A stretch of DNA of 64,000 nt from positions 124,001-188,000 of the forward strand of contig NZ_CP019445.1 of the NCBI RefSeq assembly GCF_001975225.1, written 5' to 3'. Each line of letters starts with the position of its first letter. Position 1 is the first letter of the stretch. Positions 34,061 to 49,505 of the stretch are shown one piece after another. The notes under the pieces were generated by a model. The model made no database searches. It was not told the origin of the DNA and saw only the letters and a list, made by a program, of their open reading frames with translations. The position numbers were made by a program, and so were the translations under genes. The DNA is from Kosakonia cowanii JCM 10956 = DSM 18146 (GTDB lineage Bacteria; Pseudomonadota; Gammaproteobacteria; Enterobacterales; Enterobacteriaceae).

Positions 34061-37000
34061 TTACTCGTTGTCGGAACCACCCAGACCTGCGTTCAGCAGT
34101 TCTGCAAGGCTCGCGGACGCGTCTTCCGCAGTGACCTGCGGTGCTGCCGGCAGTTCGCCAGCGGCGCGACGGCGCATACGATCCTGGTGGTACGCATAAC
34201 CGGTACCGGCCGGGATCAGACGACCCACGATAACGTTCTCTTTCAGACCGCGCAGTTCGTCGCGTTTGCCCGCAACGGCTGCTTCGGTAAGCACACGAGT
34301 CGTCTCCTGGAACGATGCCGCGGAGATGAAGGACTCGGTCGCCAGAGACGCTTTGGTGATACCCAGCAGATCGCGTGCATAGGTTGCACTGATTTTGCCG
34401 TTCGATTCGAGATCGCGGTTAGCAATCTTGACGCGAGAGTATTCAACCTGCTCGCCTTCCAGGAACTCGGAGCTGCCCGCGTTCACGATGGTGGCTTTAC
34501 GCAGCATCTGACGAACGATAACTTCGATGTGCTTATCGTTGATCTTAACGCCCTGCAGACGGTAAACGTCCTGTACTTCGTTGGTGATATAACGCGTTAC
34601 CGCGTGTACGCCACGAAGACGCAGAATGTCGTGCGGTGCTTCCGGACCGTCGGAAACCACGTCACCACGTTCTACACGTTCACCTTCAAACACGTTGAGC
34701 TGACGCCATTTCGGGATCATCTCTTCATACGGATCGCTACCGTCAACCGGCGTGATCACCAGACGGCGTTTCCCTTTGGTCTCTTTACCGAAGGAAATAA
34801 TACCGCTGATTTCAGCCAGGATTGCCGGCTCTTTCGGACGACGTGCTTCGAACAGATCCGCAACGCGCGGCAGACCACCGGTAATATCCTTGGTACCGCC
34901 GGATTCCTGCGGAATACGTGCCAGGGTGTCACCGGAGCTGATCTGTACGCCATCTTCCAGCTGAACAATCGCTTTACCCGGCAGGAAGTACTGGGCAGGC
35001 ATATCGGTGCCTGGGATCAGTACGTCGTTACCATTGGCATCAACGATTTTCAGTGCCGGACGCAGGTCTTTACCGCCAGCGGTACGCTCTGCAGAGTCCA
35101 GAACCACCAGCGAAGAGAGACCGGTCAGTTCGTCGGTCTGACGGGTAATCGTCTGACCATCGATCATGTCGGTGAAGCGGATGAAACCAGCCACTTCGGT
35201 GATTACCGGCATGGTGTGCGGATCCCAGTTTGCAACGGTTTCACCGCCGGCAACCTGCTCGCCATCACCCTTCGCCATCACCGCACCGTAAGGCACTTTA
35301 TAGCTCTCTTTGGTACGACCGAATTCGTCGATCAGTTTCAGCTCAGTGTTACGGGAGGTGACCACCAGCTTACCGCTGGAGTTAACAACCGACTTCGCAT
35401 TGCTCAGACGGATGCTACCTTTGTTTTTCACCTGGATGCTGGATTCAGCAGCCGCACGCGATGCCGCACCACCGATGTGGAACGTACGCATCGTCAGCTG
35501 TGTACCCGGCTCACCGATGGACTGTGCTGCGATAACGCCGATTGCTTCACCTTTGTTGATGATGTGGCCACGCGCCAGGTCACGACCATAGCAGTGGGCG
35601 CACACACCAAAGTCGGTGTCGCAGGATACAACGGAACGCACTTTCACGGAGTCGACAGAGTTCGCTTCCAGCAGGTCACACCACTGTTCGTGCAGCAGCG
35701 TGTTGCGCGGAACCAGAATGTCTGCGGTGCCCGGCTTCAGAATATCTTCAGCGGTCACACGACCCAGAACGCGATCGCGCAGCGGCTCTTTAACGTCGCC
35801 ACCTTCGATAACCGGCGTCATGGTGATCCCTTCGAGGGTGCCACAATCGTCTTCGGTTACAACCAGATCCTGTGCCACGTCAACCAGACGACGGGTCAGG
35901 TAACCGGAGTTCGCGGTTTTCAGTGCGGTATCCGCCAGACCTTTACGCGCACCGTGCGTGGAGATGAAGTACTGGAGTACGTTCAGACCTTCACGGAAGT
36001 TCGCGGTGATCGGCGTTTCGATGATGGAGCCATCCGGCTTCGCCATCAGACCACGCATACCAGCAAGCTGACGAATCTGGGCCGCAGAACCACGCGCACC
36101 GGAGTCGGCCATCATGTAGATGCTGTTAAAGGAAACCTGCTGCTCTTCAACGCCGTCACGGTTAATAACGGTTTCAGTCTGCAGGTTATCCATCATCGCT
36201 TTGGATACGCGATCGTTCGCCGCGGCCCAAATATCGATAACTTTGTTATAGCGTTCGCCCGCGGTTACCAGACCAGACTGGAACTGCTCCTGAATTTCAG
36301 CAACTTCAGCTTCCGCTTCGGAGATGATCTCGTGTTTCTTCTCCGGGATGACCATGTCATCAATACCAACGGATGCACCTGAACGCGCTGCATAAGCAAA
36401 GCCGGTGTACATCGTCTGGTCAGCGAAGATAACGGTCGGCTTCAGACCCAGAATGCGGTAACAGGTGTTCAGCATTTTGGAGATCGCTTTCTTGCCCAGC
36501 GCCTGGTTGACGATGGAGAAAGGCAGACCTTTCGGTACGATCATCCACAGAATGGCACGGCCAACGGTCGTGTCTTTCAGGCTGGTGGTCGCAACGAACT
36601 CGCCGTTAGCATCTTTTTCATATTCGGTGATACGCACTTTAACGCGCGCATGCAGAGAGGCCAGGCCAGCGCGATAAATACGCTCAGCTTCTTTCGGGCC
36701 AGTCAGCACCATGCCTTCGCCTTTGGCGTTAACACAGTCACGGGTCATGTAGTAGAGACCCAGTACAACGTCCTGAGACGGAACGATGATTGGTTCGCCG
36801 TTCGCCGGAGAGAGGATGTTGTTGGTAGACATCATCAGCGCACGCGCTTCCAGCTGTGCTTCCAGCGTCAGCGGTACGTGAACAGCCATCTGGTCACCAT
36901 CGAAGTCGGCGTTGTATGCCGCACAAACCAGCGGGTGCAGCTGGATCGCTTTACCTTCGATCAGTACCGGTTCAAACGCCTGGATACCCAGACGGTGCAG

Positions 37001-38284
37001 TGTTGGTGCACGGTTCAGCAGTACCGGGTGTTCGCGGATAACTTCGTCAAGGATATCCCAAACGACAGCTTCTTCGCGCTCAACCATTTTCTTCGCGGCT
37101 TTGATGGTGGTGGCGAGGCCACGCAGTTCCAGCTTGCCGTAAATGAACGGTTTGAACAGCTCCAGCGCCATTTTCTTCGGCAGACCGCACTGATGCAGAC
37201 GCAGGTATGGACCTACGGTGATTACAGAACGACCGGAGTAGTCAACACGCTTACCGAGCAGGTTCTGACGGAAACGACCCTGCTTACCTTTGATCATATC
37301 GGCCAAAGATTTCAGCGGACGCTTGTTGGAACCGGTGATCGCACGACCGCGACGGCCGTTATCCAGCAGGGCGTCGACCGCTTCCTGCAGCATACGTTTT
37401 TCGTTGCGTACGATGATGTCCGGCGCCGCCAGATCCAGCAGACGTTTCAGACGGTTGTTACGGTTGATCACGCGACGGTACAGATCGTTCAGATCCGACG
37501 TTGCGAAACGACCACCGTCCAGCGGAACCAGCGGACGCAGGTCCGGCGGCAGCACTGGCAGAACGGTCAGGATCATCCACTCCGGCTTGTTACCAGACTG
37601 TACGAACGCTTCCAGCAGCTTGATACGCTTGGTCAGCTTCTTACGTTTGGTTTCGGAGTTGGTTTCGTTCAGCTCTTCACGCAGCTGTTCGCACTCTTGC
37701 TCCAGATCCATGCTTTTCAGCAGGGCCTGGATCGCTTCGGCGCCCATCTTCGCGTCAAATTCGTCACCGAACTCTTCCAGCGCGTCCAGATACTGCTCTT
37801 CAGTCAGGATCTGGTTACGTTCCAGGTTGGTCATCCCACCTTCGATAACCACATAGGATTCGAAGTAGAGAACGCGTTCGATATCACGCAGCGGCATATC
37901 CAGCAGCAGACCGATACGGGACGGCAGTGATTTCAGGAACCAAATGTGCGCGGTCGGGGAAGCCAGTTCGATGTGGCCCATGCGCTCACGTCGCACTTTA
38001 GTCTGGGTCACTTCAACGCCGCACTTCTCACAGATCACACCGCGGTGTTTCAGGCGCTTGTACTTACCGCACAGGCACTCATAATCTTTTACTGGCCCGA
38101 AAATACGCGCACAGAAAAGGCCGTCACGCTCAGGTTTGAACGTACGGTAGTTGATGGTTTCTGGCTTCTTAACTTCACCAAAAGACCATGAACGGATCAT
38201 GTCTGGCGAAGCCAGAGCAATTTTGATCGCATCAAACTCTTCGGTTTTAGTTTGCGCTTTCAGAAACTTTAATAAGTCTTTCAC
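34061..38284 (-). CDS. rpoC: RNA polymerase subunit beta prime
   Basis: Largest catalytic subunit of RNA polymerase, 1407 residues as in E. coli. The N-terminal zinc finger has Cys70, Cys72, Cys85 and Cys88. The active-site Mg motif NADFDGDQM is intact. The second zinc site is seen in [14 protein letters not shown]. rpoB lies 76 bp upstream. The opposite strand shows long open frames here, which are by-products of codon usage in this highly expressed gene. Confidence 0.99.
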   Translation of the reverse strand: MKDLLKFLKAQTKTEEFDAIKIALASPDMIRSWSFGEVKKPETINYRTFKPERDGLFCARIFGPVKDYECLCGKYKRLKHRGVICEKCGVEVTQTKVRRERMGHIELASPTAHIWFLKSLPSRIGLLLDMPLRDIERVLYFESYVVIEGGMTNLERNQILTEEQYLDALEEFGDEFDAKMGAEAIQALLKSMDLEQECEQLREELNETNSETKRKKLTKRIKLLEAFVQSGNKPEWMILTVLPVLPPDLRPLVPLDGGRFATSDLNDLYRRVINRNNRLKRLLDLAAPDIIVRNEKRMLQEAVDALLDNGRRGRAITGSNKRPLKSLADMIKGKQGRFRQNLLGKRVDYSGRSVITVGPYLRLHQCGLPKKMALELFKPFIYGKLELRGLATTIKAAKKMVEREEAVVWDILDEVIREHPVLLNRAPTLHRLGIQAFEPVLIEGKAIQLHPLVCAAYNADFDGDQMAVHVPLTLEAQLEARALMMSTNNILSPANGEPIIVPSQDVVLGLYYMTRDCVNAKGEGMVLTGPKEAERIYRAGLASLHARVKVRITEYEKDANGEFVATTSLKDTTVGRAILWMIVPKGLPFSIVNQALGKKAISKMLNTCYRILGLKPTVIFADQTMYTGFAYAARSGASVGIDDMVIPEKKHEIISEAEAEVAEIQEQFQSGLVTAGERYNKVIDIWAAANDRVSKAMMDNLQTETVINRDGVEEQQVSFNSIYMMADSGARGSAAQIRQLAGMRGLMAKPDGSIIETPITANFREGLNVLQYFISTHGARKGLADTALKTANSGYLTRRLVDVAQDLVVTEDDCGTLEGITMTPVIEGGDVKEPLRDRVLGRVTAEDILKPGTADILVPRNTLLHEQWCDLLEANSVDSVKVRSVVSCDTDFGVCAHCYGRDLARGHIINKGEAIGVIAAQSIGEPGTQLTMRTFHIGGAASRAAAESSIQVKNKGSIRLSNAKSVVNSSGKLVVTSRNTELKLIDEFGRTKESYKVPYGAVMAKGDGEQVAGGETVANWDPHTMPVITEVAGFIRFTDMIDGQTITRQTDELTGLSSLVVLDSAERTAGGKDLRPALKIVDANGNDVLIPGTDMPAQYFLPGKAIVQLEDGVQISSGDTLARIPQESGGTKDITGGLPRVADLFEARRPKEPAILAEISGIISFGKETKGKRRLVITPVDGSDPYEEMIPKWRQLNVFEGERVERGDVVSDGPEAPHDILRLRGVHAVTRYITNEVQDVYRLQGVKINDKHIEVIVRQMLRKATIVNAGSSEFLEGEQVEYSRVKIANRDLESNGKISATYARDLLGITKASLATESFISAASFQETTRVLTEAAVAGKRDELRGLKENVIVGRLIPAGTGYAYHQDRMRRRAAGELPAAPQVTAEDASASLAELLNAGLGGSDNE

Positions 38285-38360
38285 GGATTTGCTCCCGTCG
38301 GAGTTAGCACAATCTGGTGCCGGGTGTTACCCCGGCACCAGTGACCTGTTTGAGCGAGAG

Positions 38361-41300
38361 TTACTCGTCTTCCAGCTCGATGTTGATACCCAGCGAACGA
38401 ATCTCTTTCAACAGTACGTTGAAGGACTCTGGCATCCCCGGTTCCATCTGATGGTTGCCGTCCACGATGTTCTTATACATCTTGGTACGACCATTCACGT
38501 CATCAGACTTAACGGTGAGCATTTCCTGCAGGGTGTATGCCGCGCCATATGCTTCCAGCGCCCACACTTCCATCTCCCCGAAGCGCTGACCACCGAACTG
38601 CGCCTTACCACCCAGCGGCTGCTGAGTAACCAGGCTGTAGGAACCGGTGGAACGCGCATGCATTTTGTCATCAACCAGGTGGTTCAGTTTCAGCATGTAC
38701 ATGTAGCCAACGGTAACCTGGCGCTCGAACTGCTCACCGGTACGACCGTCGAACAGAGTGATCTGACCGGAAGTCGGCAGGCCACCCAGCTGTAACAGTT
38801 CCTTGATTTCAGACTCTTTCGCACCGTCGAAGACCGGCGTTGCGATCGGCATGCCTTTACGCAGGTTTTCAGCCAGACGCAGCACTTCGTCATCGCTGAA
38901 GGTGCTCAGGTCGACTTTCTGACGAACGTCAGCGCCCAGATCGTATGCACGCTGGATGAACTCGCGCAGTTTCGCGACTTCCTGCTGCTGTTTCAGCATG
39001 GCGTTAATCTTGTCGCCAATACCTTTCGCAGCCATACCCAGGTGGGTTTCAAGGATCTGACCGATGTTCATACGAGACGGTACGCCCAGCGGGTTCAGTA
39101 CGATGTCTACCGGCGTGCCGTTTTCATCGTATGGCATATCTTCGATCGGGTTGATCTTGGAGATAACACCCTTGTTACCGTGACGACCTGCCATCTTATC
39201 ACCAGGCTGGATCTGACGTTTAACGGCCAGATAAACCTTAACAATCTTCAGCACGCCCGGTGCCAGATCGTCGCCCTGAGTAATCTTACGGCGTTTCGCT
39301 TCGAGTTTTTTCTCGAACTCGTGTTTCAGTTCGTCGTACTGCTCAGCCAGTTGTTCCAGCTGATTCTGTTTCGCTTCGTCGGTCAGGCCGAGTTCCAGCC
39401 AGCGGTCGCGCGGCAGTTTGTCGAGCTTCTCAGCTTCAACGCCACCGGATACCAGCACGGAGTGGATACGGCTGAACAGGCCAGCTTCGAGGATCTGCAG
39501 TTCTTCAGACAGGTCTTTCTTCGCCTGTTTGAGCTGCATTTCTTCGATTTCCAGCGCACGCTTGTCTTTTTCCACGCCATCGCGGGTGAAGACCTGAACG
39601 TCGATAACCGTGCCGGAAACACCGTTTGGTACGCGCAGAGAAGAGTCTTTAACGTCAGACGCTTTCTCACCGAAGATAGCGCGCAGCAGTTTCTCTTCTG
39701 GTGTCAGCTGGGTTTCACCTTTCGGCGTTACCTTACCAACCAGAATGTCGCCGCCGGTCACTTCTGCACCGATGTAAACGATACCGGATTCATCCAGTTT
39801 GGAGAGCGCAGCTTCACCCACGTTCGGGATATCAGCGGTGATCTCTTCCGGCCCCAGTTTGGTGTCACGGGACACACAAGCCAGTTCCTGGATGTGAATA
39901 GTGGTGAAACGATCTTCCTGAACCACACGCTCGGAGACGAGGATGGAGTCTTCGAAGTTGTAACCGTTCCACGGCATGAACGCTACGCGCATGTTCTGAC
40001 CGAGCGCCAGTTCACCGAGGTCGGTGGACGGACCATCTGCCAGCACGTCGCCGCGCTCAATCGGCTCACCCAGGTAAACACACGGCATCTGGTTGATGCA
40101 GGTGTTCTGGTTAGAACGGGTGTATTTGGTCAGGTTATAGATGTCGATACCTGCTTCGCCCGGGTACATCTCGTCTTCGTTAACTTTGATAACGATACGG
40201 GAAGCATCCACGTACTGAACAGTACCGCCACGTTTCGCAACGGCAGTTACGCCGGAGTCAACGGCAACAGCACGTTCCATACCGGTACCAACCAGCGGCT
40301 TATCAGCGCGCAGAGTCGGAACCGCCTGACGTTGCATGTTCGCACCCATCAATGCACGGTTGGCGTCATCGTGTTCCAGGAACGGAATCAGGGATGCACC
40401 GACGGAAACCACCTGCTGGGTGGATACGTCCATGTAGTCAACCTGGTCTGCGCTGAAGAGGCTTGATTCGCCTTTGCTGCGGCACGTTACCAGATCTTCT
40501 GCAAAACGCCCTTCTTCCGTCAGGTTGGTGTTCGCCTGAGCGATAACGTAGTTACCCTCTTCAATTGCAGAGAGGTAATGGATCTCGTCAGTCACCACGC
40601 CGTCAGTCACTTTACGGTACGGCGTTTCGAGGAAGCCGTATTCGTTAGTCTGTGCATAGACGGAGAGGGAGTTAATCAGACCGATGTTCGGACCTTCAGG
40701 CGTTTCGATTGGACATACGCGACCGTAGTGGGTCGGGTGTACGTCTCGAACTTCAAAGCCTGCGCGCTCACGGGTCAGACCGCCCGGGCCAAGTGCAGAG
40801 ATACGACGTTTGTGCGTAATCTCAGACAGCGGGTTGTTCTGATCCATAAACTGGGAGAGCTGGCTGGAACCGAAGAACTCTTTCACCGCCGCTGAAATCG
40901 GCTTGGCGTTGATCATGTCCTGCGGCATCAGGGTATCCAGATCGCCCAGAGAGAGACGCTCTTTCACCGCACGCTCTACACGCACCAGGCCAACGCGGAA
41001 TTGGTTTTCCGCCATTTCGCCTACGGAACGGATACGACGGTTGCCGAGGTGGTCGATATCATCCACTTCACCGATGCCGTTACGGATACCGATGAGCTTC
41101 TTCATCACTTCAATGATGTCGTCGTTGCTCAGGATACCGGAACCTTCAATGCTGTCGCGCAGCAGAGAACGGTTGAACTTCATGCGGCCTACCGCAGAAA
41201 GGTCGTAGCGGTCTTCGGAGAAGAACAGGTTTTCGAAGAGGCTTTCAGCCGCTTCGCGAGTCGGCGGCTCACCCGGGCGCATCATGCGGTAGATTTCTAC

Positions 41301-42389
41301 CAGCGCGCTCAGACGATCGTTAGTTGGGTCGACGCGTACGGTTTCAGAGATGTACGGGCCGTGATCCAGATCGTTGGTGAACAGCGTTTCGATACGTTTG
41401 TGACCAGCCTGGCTCAGTTTAGCCAGCAGATCGAGCGACAGCTCCATGTTAGCCGGGCAGATCAGCTCGCCAGTGGATTCGTCAACGTAGTCTTTCGCCG
41501 CAACTTTGCCTGCGATGTACTCAACCGGCACTTCGATATGTTGGATTTCGTCTTTTTCCAGCTGACGAATGTGGCGCGCGGTGATGCGGCGGCCTTTCTC
41601 AACATACATTTTGCCGTTGGCTTCGATATCGAAGGAGGCGGTTTCGCCACGCAGACGTTCCGGTACCAGTTCCATCTGCAGCTTGTTGTCGCGGATCTCA
41701 AAGACCACTTTTTCAAAGAACAGGTCAAGGATCTGTTCAGTGGTGTAGTTCAGCGCGCGCAGAATGATGGTGGCCGGCAGCTTACGACGACGGTCGATAC
41801 GAACGAACAGGTTGTCTTTCGGATCGAACTCAAAGTCCAGCCATGACCCACGGTAAGGGATGATACGTGCGTTATAGAGCACCTTACCGGAAGAGTGGGT
41901 TTTACCCTTGTCGCTGTCAAAGAAGACGCCCGGGCTACGGTGCAGCTGAGAAACGATAACACGCTCAGTACCGTTGATAACAAAGGTACCGTTGTCGGTC
42001 ATGAGCGGAATTTCGCCCATGTAGACTTCTTGTTCTTTAATGTCTTTTACGGTGCCTTCCGGCGCTTCGCGCTCGTAGATCACCAGACGCAGTTTTACGC
42101 GCAGCGGGGCGGAGTACGTCACACCACGGATTTGACACTCTTTAACGTCAAATACGGGTTCGCCAAGACGGTAGCTGACGTATTGCAGTTCCGAATTGCC
42201 GCTGTAGCTCTTGATCGGGAACACGGAGCGGAATGCCGCTTCGAGCCCGTACTGGCCTTCAGGATCTTGCTCGATGAACTTCTGGAACGAGTCAAGCTGG
42301 ATAGAAAGGAGATAGGGAACATCCAGTACTTGTGGACGTTTACCAAAATCCTTACGAATACGTTTTTTCTCGGTATAGGAGTAAACCAT
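38361..42389 (-). CDS. rpoB: RNA polymerase subunit beta
   Basis: Second-largest RNA polymerase subunit. With the ATG at 42389 the protein has 1342 residues and starts [16 protein letters not shown], as in E. coli; the open frame continues 11 codons upstream but without support. The rifampicin region reads [20 protein letters not shown], then RISALG, with the wild-type Asp, His and Ser at the main resistance positions. The gene is preceded by a 321-bp gap with the attenuator. Confidence 0.99.
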   Translation of the reverse strand: MVYSYTEKKRIRKDFGKRPQVLDVPYLLSIQLDSFQKFIEQDPEGQYGLEAAFRSVFPIKSYSGNSELQYVSYRLGEPVFDVKECQIRGVTYSAPLRVKLRLVIYEREAPEGTVKDIKEQEVYMGEIPLMTDNGTFVINGTERVIVSQLHRSPGVFFDSDKGKTHSSGKVLYNARIIPYRGSWLDFEFDPKDNLFVRIDRRRKLPATIILRALNYTTEQILDLFFEKVVFEIRDNKLQMELVPERLRGETASFDIEANGKMYVEKGRRITARHIRQLEKDEIQHIEVPVEYIAGKVAAKDYVDESTGELICPANMELSLDLLAKLSQAGHKRIETLFTNDLDHGPYISETVRVDPTNDRLSALVEIYRMMRPGEPPTREAAESLFENLFFSEDRYDLSAVGRMKFNRSLLRDSIEGSGILSNDDIIEVMKKLIGIRNGIGEVDDIDHLGNRRIRSVGEMAENQFRVGLVRVERAVKERLSLGDLDTLMPQDMINAKPISAAVKEFFGSSQLSQFMDQNNPLSEITHKRRISALGPGGLTRERAGFEVRDVHPTHYGRVCPIETPEGPNIGLINSLSVYAQTNEYGFLETPYRKVTDGVVTDEIHYLSAIEEGNYVIAQANTNLTEEGRFAEDLVTCRSKGESSLFSADQVDYMDVSTQQVVSVGASLIPFLEHDDANRALMGANMQRQAVPTLRADKPLVGTGMERAVAVDSGVTAVAKRGGTVQYVDASRIVIKVNEDEMYPGEAGIDIYNLTKYTRSNQNTCINQMPCVYLGEPIERGDVLADGPSTDLGELALGQNMRVAFMPWNGYNFEDSILVSERVVQEDRFTTIHIQELACVSRDTKLGPEEITADIPNVGEAALSKLDESGIVYIGAEVTGGDILVGKVTPKGETQLTPEEKLLRAIFGEKASDVKDSSLRVPNGVSGTVIDVQVFTRDGVEKDKRALEIEEMQLKQAKKDLSEELQILEAGLFSRIHSVLVSGGVEAEKLDKLPRDRWLELGLTDEAKQNQLEQLAEQYDELKHEFEKKLEAKRRKITQGDDLAPGVLKIVKVYLAVKRQIQPGDKMAGRHGNKGVISKINPIEDMPYDENGTPVDIVLNPLGVPSRMNIGQILETHLGMAAKGIGDKINAMLKQQQEVAKLREFIQRAYDLGADVRQKVDLSTFSDDEVLRLAENLRKGMPIATPVFDGAKESEIKELLQLGGLPTSGQITLFDGRTGEQFERQVTVGYMYMLKLNHLVDDKMHARSTGSYSLVTQQPLGGKAQFGGQRFGEMEVWALEAYGAAYTLQEMLTVKSDDVNGRTKMYKNIVDGNHQMEPGMPESFNVLLKEIRSLGINIELEDE

Positions 42390-42710
42390 AGGGTTCCTCA
42401 GCTCGCTGACAAGTCGACCCATCTGCCCAGGGAAAGGACAGTTTGTGCAACACTATTTTTTTGACCGGAAAGTGGAGCACTTTCCGCAATGCTTGTTGCT
42501 ATCACGCTTAAATCATTTCATTGCGATTTACACAGCGCCGAGCGACTGTCGCAGTATATTAAGTCGTCGATAGAAACAAGCATTGAAAAGGCAACAGGTA
42601 GTCAAACAGTGTGAAACACTACCAGCGCCTTCTACAGCGCAAAAAGGCTGGTGACCAAAAAGTCACCAGCCATCAGCCTGATTTCTCAGGCTGCAACCGG
42701 AAGGGTTGGC
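42390..42710 (-). other. rplL-rpoB intercistronic region
   Basis: No gene. On the minus strand it holds an attenuator hairpin at 42641-42671 and, nearer rpoB, a perfect GGAAAGTG / CACTTTCC inverted repeat at 42467-42485. In E. coli the matching gap contains an attenuator and an RNase III processing site that set the ratio of ribosomal protein to polymerase mRNA. Confidence 0.8.
42641..42671 (-). terminator. rplL-rpoB attenuator
   Basis: Minus-strand hairpin GGCTGGTGAC / GTCACCAGCC around a T-rich loop, followed by TTTTT. It lies 40 bp past rplL; in E. coli the equivalent stops most transcripts before rpoB. Confidence 0.88.
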
Positions 42711-43079
<369 letters not shown>

Positions 43080-43145
43080 TTAAATTGTTCCTGAATATCA
43101 GAATAAGTTTATACGTAAGCGAATGCGTTATAGAGAAAACTGCGA

Positions 43146-43643
43146 TTAAGCAGCTTCTTTCGCATCGCGTACAGCAGCCAGAGTACGAACCAGTTTGCCA
43201 GCAGAGGCTTCTTTCATGGTTGCCATCAGGCGTGCAATTGCTTCTTCGTAGGTCGGCAGGGTTGCCAGGCGATCGATCTGGGACGCCGGGATCAACTCAC
43301 CTTCAAAGGCAGCGGCTTTGACCTCAAATTTTGCATTCGCTTTCGCGAAATCTTTGAACAGACGAGCAGCAGCGCCCGGGTGTTCCATAGAATATGCAAT
43401 CAGGGTCGGACCAACGAACGCGTCTTTCAGGCACTCGAACTGAGTACCTTCAACAACACGGCGCAGCAGGGTGTTGCGAACAACACGCATGTAAACGCCG
43501 GCTTCGCGACCTGCTTTACGCAGTTCGGTCATTTTATCTACGGTAACGCCACGGGAATCCGCAACAACCGCAGACAGCGCGCCTTTGGCTACTTCGCTGA
43601 CTTCAGCAACAATCGCTTGTTTGTCTTGAAGATTTAAAGCCAT
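43146..43643 (-). CDS. rplJ: Ribosomal protein uL10 (L10)
   Basis: Base of the ribosomal stalk, holding L7/L12 dimers through its C-terminal helix. The ATG at 43643 gives 165 residues starting [12 protein letters not shown], as in E. coli; 11 upstream in-frame codons are ignored. In E. coli the L10-L12 complex represses its own mRNA by binding the leader. Confidence 0.98.
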   Translation of the reverse strand: MALNLQDKQAIVAEVSEVAKGALSAVVADSRGVTVDKMTELRKAGREAGVYMRVVRNTLLRRVVEGTQFECLKDAFVGPTLIAYSMEHPGAAARLFKDFAKANAKFEVKAAAFEGELIPASQIDRLATLPTYEEAIARLMATMKEASAGKLVRTLAAVRDAKEAA

Positions 43644-43904
43644 TAGCTTTGCTCCTGGATGTTTGCCAGGGCTCATGCCCTGGAACTCACTTCACTCTTT
43701 TCAACGAAAAGAGCGTCTTAATACGGTGAGCAGAAACAAGCCAAAGAGTACTTAAAAAATATTCTTCAGGTTCTGTCACCGTCTACGCAGGGAATTAAGT
43801 CTCTTGCGAAACACCTGCGGTCTTCGACGGAGGCCTGGATAGGCCAGGCTCCAACGAACAAATCTGTTTGTTTGCTAGCTTACGCGAGCAAAACGTGGGG
43901 GAAG
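43644..43904 (-). promoter_or_regulatory. L10 mRNA leader
   Basis: About 260 nt of transcribed leader between the rplJ promoter and rplJ, with several self-complementary stretches, for example GGGCATGAGCCC near 43670. By position and family this is the autoregulatory L10 leader; I did not derive the fold. Confidence 0.7.
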
Positions 43905-43933
43905 ATTGTAGACAAATCCGCCACCCACGTAAA
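43905..43933 (-). promoter_or_regulatory. rplJL-rpoBC promoter
   Basis: Minus-strand -35 TTTACG (43928-43933) and -10 TACAAT (43905-43910), 17 bp apart, just after the rplA stop. This matches the E. coli P-L10 promoter in layout. Confidence 0.85.
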
Positions 43934-43941
43934 GGCGAATA

Positions 43942-45135
<1,194 letters not shown>

Positions 45136-45162
45136 TTACCGGTTCAGAACCCGTAAAAACAA

Positions 45163-45196
45163 AAGGCGCGAAATTGTATGTCAATTTCGCGCCTTG
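45163..45196 (-). terminator. secE-nusG terminator
   Basis: Perfect stem AAGGCGCGAAATTG / CAATTTCGCGCCTT with a short loop, followed on the minus strand by TTGTTTTT. It lies between nusG and rplK; the rplK promoter should lie between it and 45079, but I could not choose boxes. Confidence 0.88.
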
Positions 45197-45219
45197 TGCA
45201 ACGTTTGATCGCCGAATAT

Positions 45220-45765
45220 TTAGGCTTTTTCGACCTGGCTAAAGTCCAGCTCTACCGGGGTCGCACGACCGAAGATAGAAACGGAAACTTTCAGGCGGGA
45301 CTTCTCGTAGTCCACCTCTTCAACCACACCGTTAAAGTCGGCAAACGGACCATCGCTAACGCGGACCATTTCACCCGGCTCGAACAGCGTTTTCGGACGC
45401 GGCTTATCACCAACCTGCTGCAGGCGGTTCATGATCGCATCCACTTCTTTGTCGCTAATCGGCGCCGGACGATCGGAGGTGCCACCGATGAAGCCCATTA
45501 CGCGCGGAACGCTGCGCACCAGGTGCCAGCTGGCGTCGTTCATTACCATCTGGACAAGTACGTAGCCCGGGAAGAATTTGCGTTCGCTTTTGCGACGCTG
45601 GCCGCCACGGATTTCGACCACTTCTTCGGTCGGCACCATAACTTCGCCAAACAACTCTTCCATGTTGTGTAATTTGATATGCTCGCGCAGCGACGTTGCT
45701 ACGCGGCCTTCAAAACCGGAAAACGCCTGAACGACGTACCAGCGCTTTTTAGGAGCTTCAGACAT
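45220..45765 (-). CDS. nusG: Transcription elongation/antitermination factor NusG
   Basis: Binds RNA polymerase, assists Rho termination, and links polymerase to the ribosome; also part of rRNA antitermination. It has 181 residues, with the N-terminal NGN domain ([17 protein letters not shown]) and a C-terminal KOW domain ([21 protein letters not shown]). It begins one base after the secE stop codon, giving a secE-nusG operon. Confidence 0.98.
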   Translation of the reverse strand: MSEAPKKRWYVVQAFSGFEGRVATSLREHIKLHNMEELFGEVMVPTEEVVEIRGGQRRKSERKFFPGYVLVQMVMNDASWHLVRSVPRVMGFIGGTSDRPAPISDKEVDAIMNRLQQVGDKPRPKTLFEPGEMVRVSDGPFADFNGVVEEVDYEKSRLKVSVSIFGRATPVELDFSQVEKA

Positions 45766-45766
45766 C

Positions 45767-46150
45767 TCAGAACCTCAGGCCAGTGATAAAGGAAACCAGG
45801 CGGACCAGAATACCATCCAGCCCCCACAGGATCAGTGACATAACTGCGGTGACCGCAGCCACAATCAACGTGGTGTGCAATGTTTCCTGACGAGTGGGCC
45901 AAATCACTTTACGTACTTCGGTTCTCGCTTCACGGGCAAAAGCAACGGTCGCTTTTCCCTTCGTCGTCAACAGCGCGACACCACCTGCTGCAGCAATCAG
46001 AATTACAACTGCCAGCGCGCGGAGCGGCAGCATCATGTCACGATAAAGATAGTTGCCAACGATAGCCACGAGCAGCAGTACTGCAACAACAACCCACTTC
46101 ATCGCTTCCAGGCCGCGCCCGCTCCCTTGAGCTTCGGTATTCGCACTCAT
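45767..46150 (-). CDS. secE: Protein translocase subunit SecE
   Basis: Essential inner-membrane subunit of the SecYEG channel. With the ATG at 46150 it has 127 residues and three hydrophobic segments, including the conserved C-terminal helix after [11 protein letters not shown]. The open frame extends five codons further upstream, but the N-terminus [13 protein letters not shown] matches E. coli. The region 46151-46321 should hold its promoter; not resolved. Confidence 0.98.
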   Translation of the reverse strand: MSANTEAQGSGRGLEAMKWVVVAVLLLVAIVGNYLYRDMMLPLRALAVVILIAAAGGVALLTTKGKATVAFAREARTEVRKVIWPTRQETLHTTLIVAAVTAVMSLILWGLDGILVRLVSFITGLRF

Positions 46151-46321
46151 AAACCAACCTGTCACAAGAATTCAGACAAACATTTTTGCCCCGCATAAGC
46201 GAGGCAACCAAACCGAAATGCTCTGGCGAGTTTCGGACTCACGCCCTCTTCAGAGCCTGTCTCAGCAATGATTATGGACAAAAAAATCACTGATGAGCCA
46301 GGTTCTGGGTCGAAAGCGTAC

Positions 46322-46349
46322 AAAAAGGGCATCAAATGATGCCCTTTTC
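46322..46349 (-). terminator. tuf terminator
   Basis: Minus-strand stem AAAGGGCATC / GATGCCCTTT followed by a T-run, 30 bp after the tuf stop codon. Confidence 0.9.
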
Positions 46350-46378
46350 TTGCGCATTGCGTCAAATGTTATCAGCGA

Positions 46379-47599
<1,221 letters not shown>

Positions 47600-47677
47600 T
47601 CACCACATCAACCAGGCAACATGCCCGACTCGTTGAATGCTAAATAACAGAAGAGAAACCAGGAAGGAGAAGTGAAG

Positions 47678-47753
47678 TGGTGCTGATACCCAGAGTCGAA
47701 CTGGGGACCTCACCCTTACCAAGGGTGCGCTCTACCAACTGAGCCATATCAGC
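47678..47753 (-). tRNA. thrT: tRNA-Thr (anticodon GGT)
   Basis: 76 nt with encoded CCA. It begins GCTGATATGGCTC, and the anticodon loop has GGT. Last tRNA of the operon before tufB. Confidence 0.97.
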
Positions 47754-47758
47754 ACGTC

Positions 47759-47833
<75 letters not shown>

Positions 47834-47944
47834 ATCCTGAAACTCGGCTACCCAGTGCTTCTGTATTGCCGGGAGAAGATTCTCTCCCTGAGAGCTGATT
47901 CACTACTGACACCAACTCAGGTTACGTTTTAGCGTAACCGAAAA

Positions 47945-48029
<85 letters not shown>

Positions 48030-48037
48030 GGACTTGA

Positions 48038-48113
<76 letters not shown>

Positions 48114-48127
48114 ATCAAGTAGCGCGC

Positions 48128-48156
48128 ATTCTAGGGAGACCTGCGGAGGGATGCAA
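48128..48156 (-). promoter_or_regulatory. Promoter of thrU-tyrU-glyT-thrT-tufB
   Basis: Minus-strand -35 TTGCAT (48151-48156) and -10 TAGAAT (48128-48133), spaced 17 bp, followed by the GC-rich discriminator GCGCGC. This is the pattern of stringently controlled stable-RNA promoters. Confidence 0.88.
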
Positions 48157-48524
48157 CAAAAAAATTGCACAAAATGCTCTATCGCTCACATTTTGCACGA
48201 CAACACGAATAAATGCTGTAATTTCATGCAACACCGTGGAAAAAACCACCATTTCTGCTCGCGAATTGGGTGCGCCAAAAGGTCCACTCGTCCCCTTTGA
48301 TTACATTGCCTGTTTGAGGATCCATCTTAATAGGCATGAGCGATGTGTGGGAAACACTCTCCGGGGCGTGATTTTTCATATTATTCACTGTCATCTGGTG
48401 TTAACCTCCTGCCCATTGTTCCCACTTATTTAATAACGCCGAGCCATAGCATTATCTAAAGAGATGCTCTCGTTGCGCGCCGCCGGGCGCACCGCAGAGA
48501 GCCATGGCAGGCTGATAAAAGCGT
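48157..48524. other. coaA upstream region
   Basis: AT-rich gap of about 370 bp with no credible gene. Just before coaA an imperfect GC-rich hairpin at 48466-48502 (GCTCT...TGCGC / GCGCA...AGAGC) lies in what is probably the coaA leader. No clear promoter was chosen. Confidence 0.55.
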
Positions 48525-49475
48525 ATGAGTAAAAAAGAGCAAACGTTAATGACGCCCTACCTACAGTTTAATCGCAGCCAGTGGGCTGCCCTTCGTGCTT
48601 CGGTTCCTATGACCCTGACCGAGGGCGAAATCGCGAGATTAAAAGGCATTAATGAAGACCTTTCTTTAGAAGAAGTGGCGGAAATTTATCTCCCTCTTTC
48701 CCGTTTACTCAATTTCTATATCAGCTCTAACTTGCGCCGCCAGGCCGTGCTTGAACAATTCCTTGGCACTAATGGGCAGCGCATTCCTTATATCATCAGC
48801 ATTGCCGGAAGCGTGGCGGTAGGTAAAAGCACCACGGCACGTGTACTGCAAGCCTTGTTGAGCCGCTGGCCCGAGCATCGTCGCGTTGAACTCATTACTA
48901 CCGATGGTTTTTTGCATCCAAACCAGGTGTTGAAAGATCGCGGTCTGATGAAGAAGAAGGGCTTTCCGCAATCCTATGATATGCATCGCCTTGTGAAATT
49001 CGTGTCAGATATCAAATCAGGGGTGACCAATGTCACCGCGCCGGTCTATTCGCACCTGATTTATGATGTTATTCCGGATGGCGACAAGACAGTTGCTCAG
49101 CCCGATATTCTGATTCTTGAAGGGCTGAATGTGCTGCAAAGCGGTATGGATTATCCTCATGACCCGCATCATGTATTTGTCTCTGACTTTGTCGATTTTT
49201 CAATATATGTCGACGCGCCTGAGGAGCTGCTGCAGAACTGGTATATCAATCGCTTCCTGAAATTCCGTGAAGGCGCTTTTACCAATCCCGATTCTTATTT
49301 CCATAACTATGCGAAATTATCGAAAGAGGAAGCCATCGAGATTGCGCAATCGCTGTGGAAAGAAATTAACGGCTTAAATCTTAAAGAAAATATCCTCCCA
49401 ACACGCGAGCGAGCGAGCCTGATTATGACCAAAAGCGCTAATCATGCTGTTGAAGAAGTGCGTCTGCGTAAGTAA
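48525..49475 (+). CDS. coaA: Pantothenate kinase, type I
   Basis: Phosphorylates pantothenate in the controlling step of coenzyme A synthesis; inhibited by CoA in this family. It has 316 residues. The P-loop GSVAVGKST is at 95-103, and the C-terminal [17 protein letters not shown] matches the family. The Shine-Dalgarno match is weak (AGG about 13 bases upstream), which could mean low translation or the leader hairpin playing a role. It converges with birA. Confidence 0.97.
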   Translation: MSKKEQTLMTPYLQFNRSQWAALRASVPMTLTEGEIARLKGINEDLSLEEVAEIYLPLSRLLNFYISSNLRRQAVLEQFLGTNGQRIPYIISIAGSVAVGKSTTARVLQALLSRWPEHRRVELITTDGFLHPNQVLKDRGLMKKKGFPQSYDMHRLVKFVSDIKSGVTNVTAPVYSHLIYDVIPDGDKTVAQPDILILEGLNVLQSGMDYPHDPHHVFVSDFVDFSIYVDAPEELLQNWYINRFLKFREGAFTNPDSYFHNYAKLSKEEAIEIAQSLWKEINGLNLKENILPTRERASLIMTKSANHAVEEVRLRK

Positions 49476-49501
49476 TAAAAAGGGAGCATCTCTGCTCCCT
49501 T
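49476..49501 (-). terminator. birA/coaA terminator
   Basis: Stem AGGGAGCA / TGCTCCCT with a TCTC loop. The T-run is on the minus strand, so it terminates murB-birA best. Confidence 0.8.
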
Positions 49502-49505
49502 GAAG

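Noticed and set aside
34187-36382. A 731-codon open frame on the plus strand opposite rpoC, and others of 200-470 codons opposite rpoC, rpoB and tufB
   Set aside because: They lie wholly inside highly expressed essential genes whose codon bias suppresses stops on the other strand. Their products look like shadow translations and have no recognisable domains.
48236-48433. A 65-codon open frame upstream of coaA
   Set aside because: It has no ribosome site, no recognisable features, and lies in an AT-rich promoter region.
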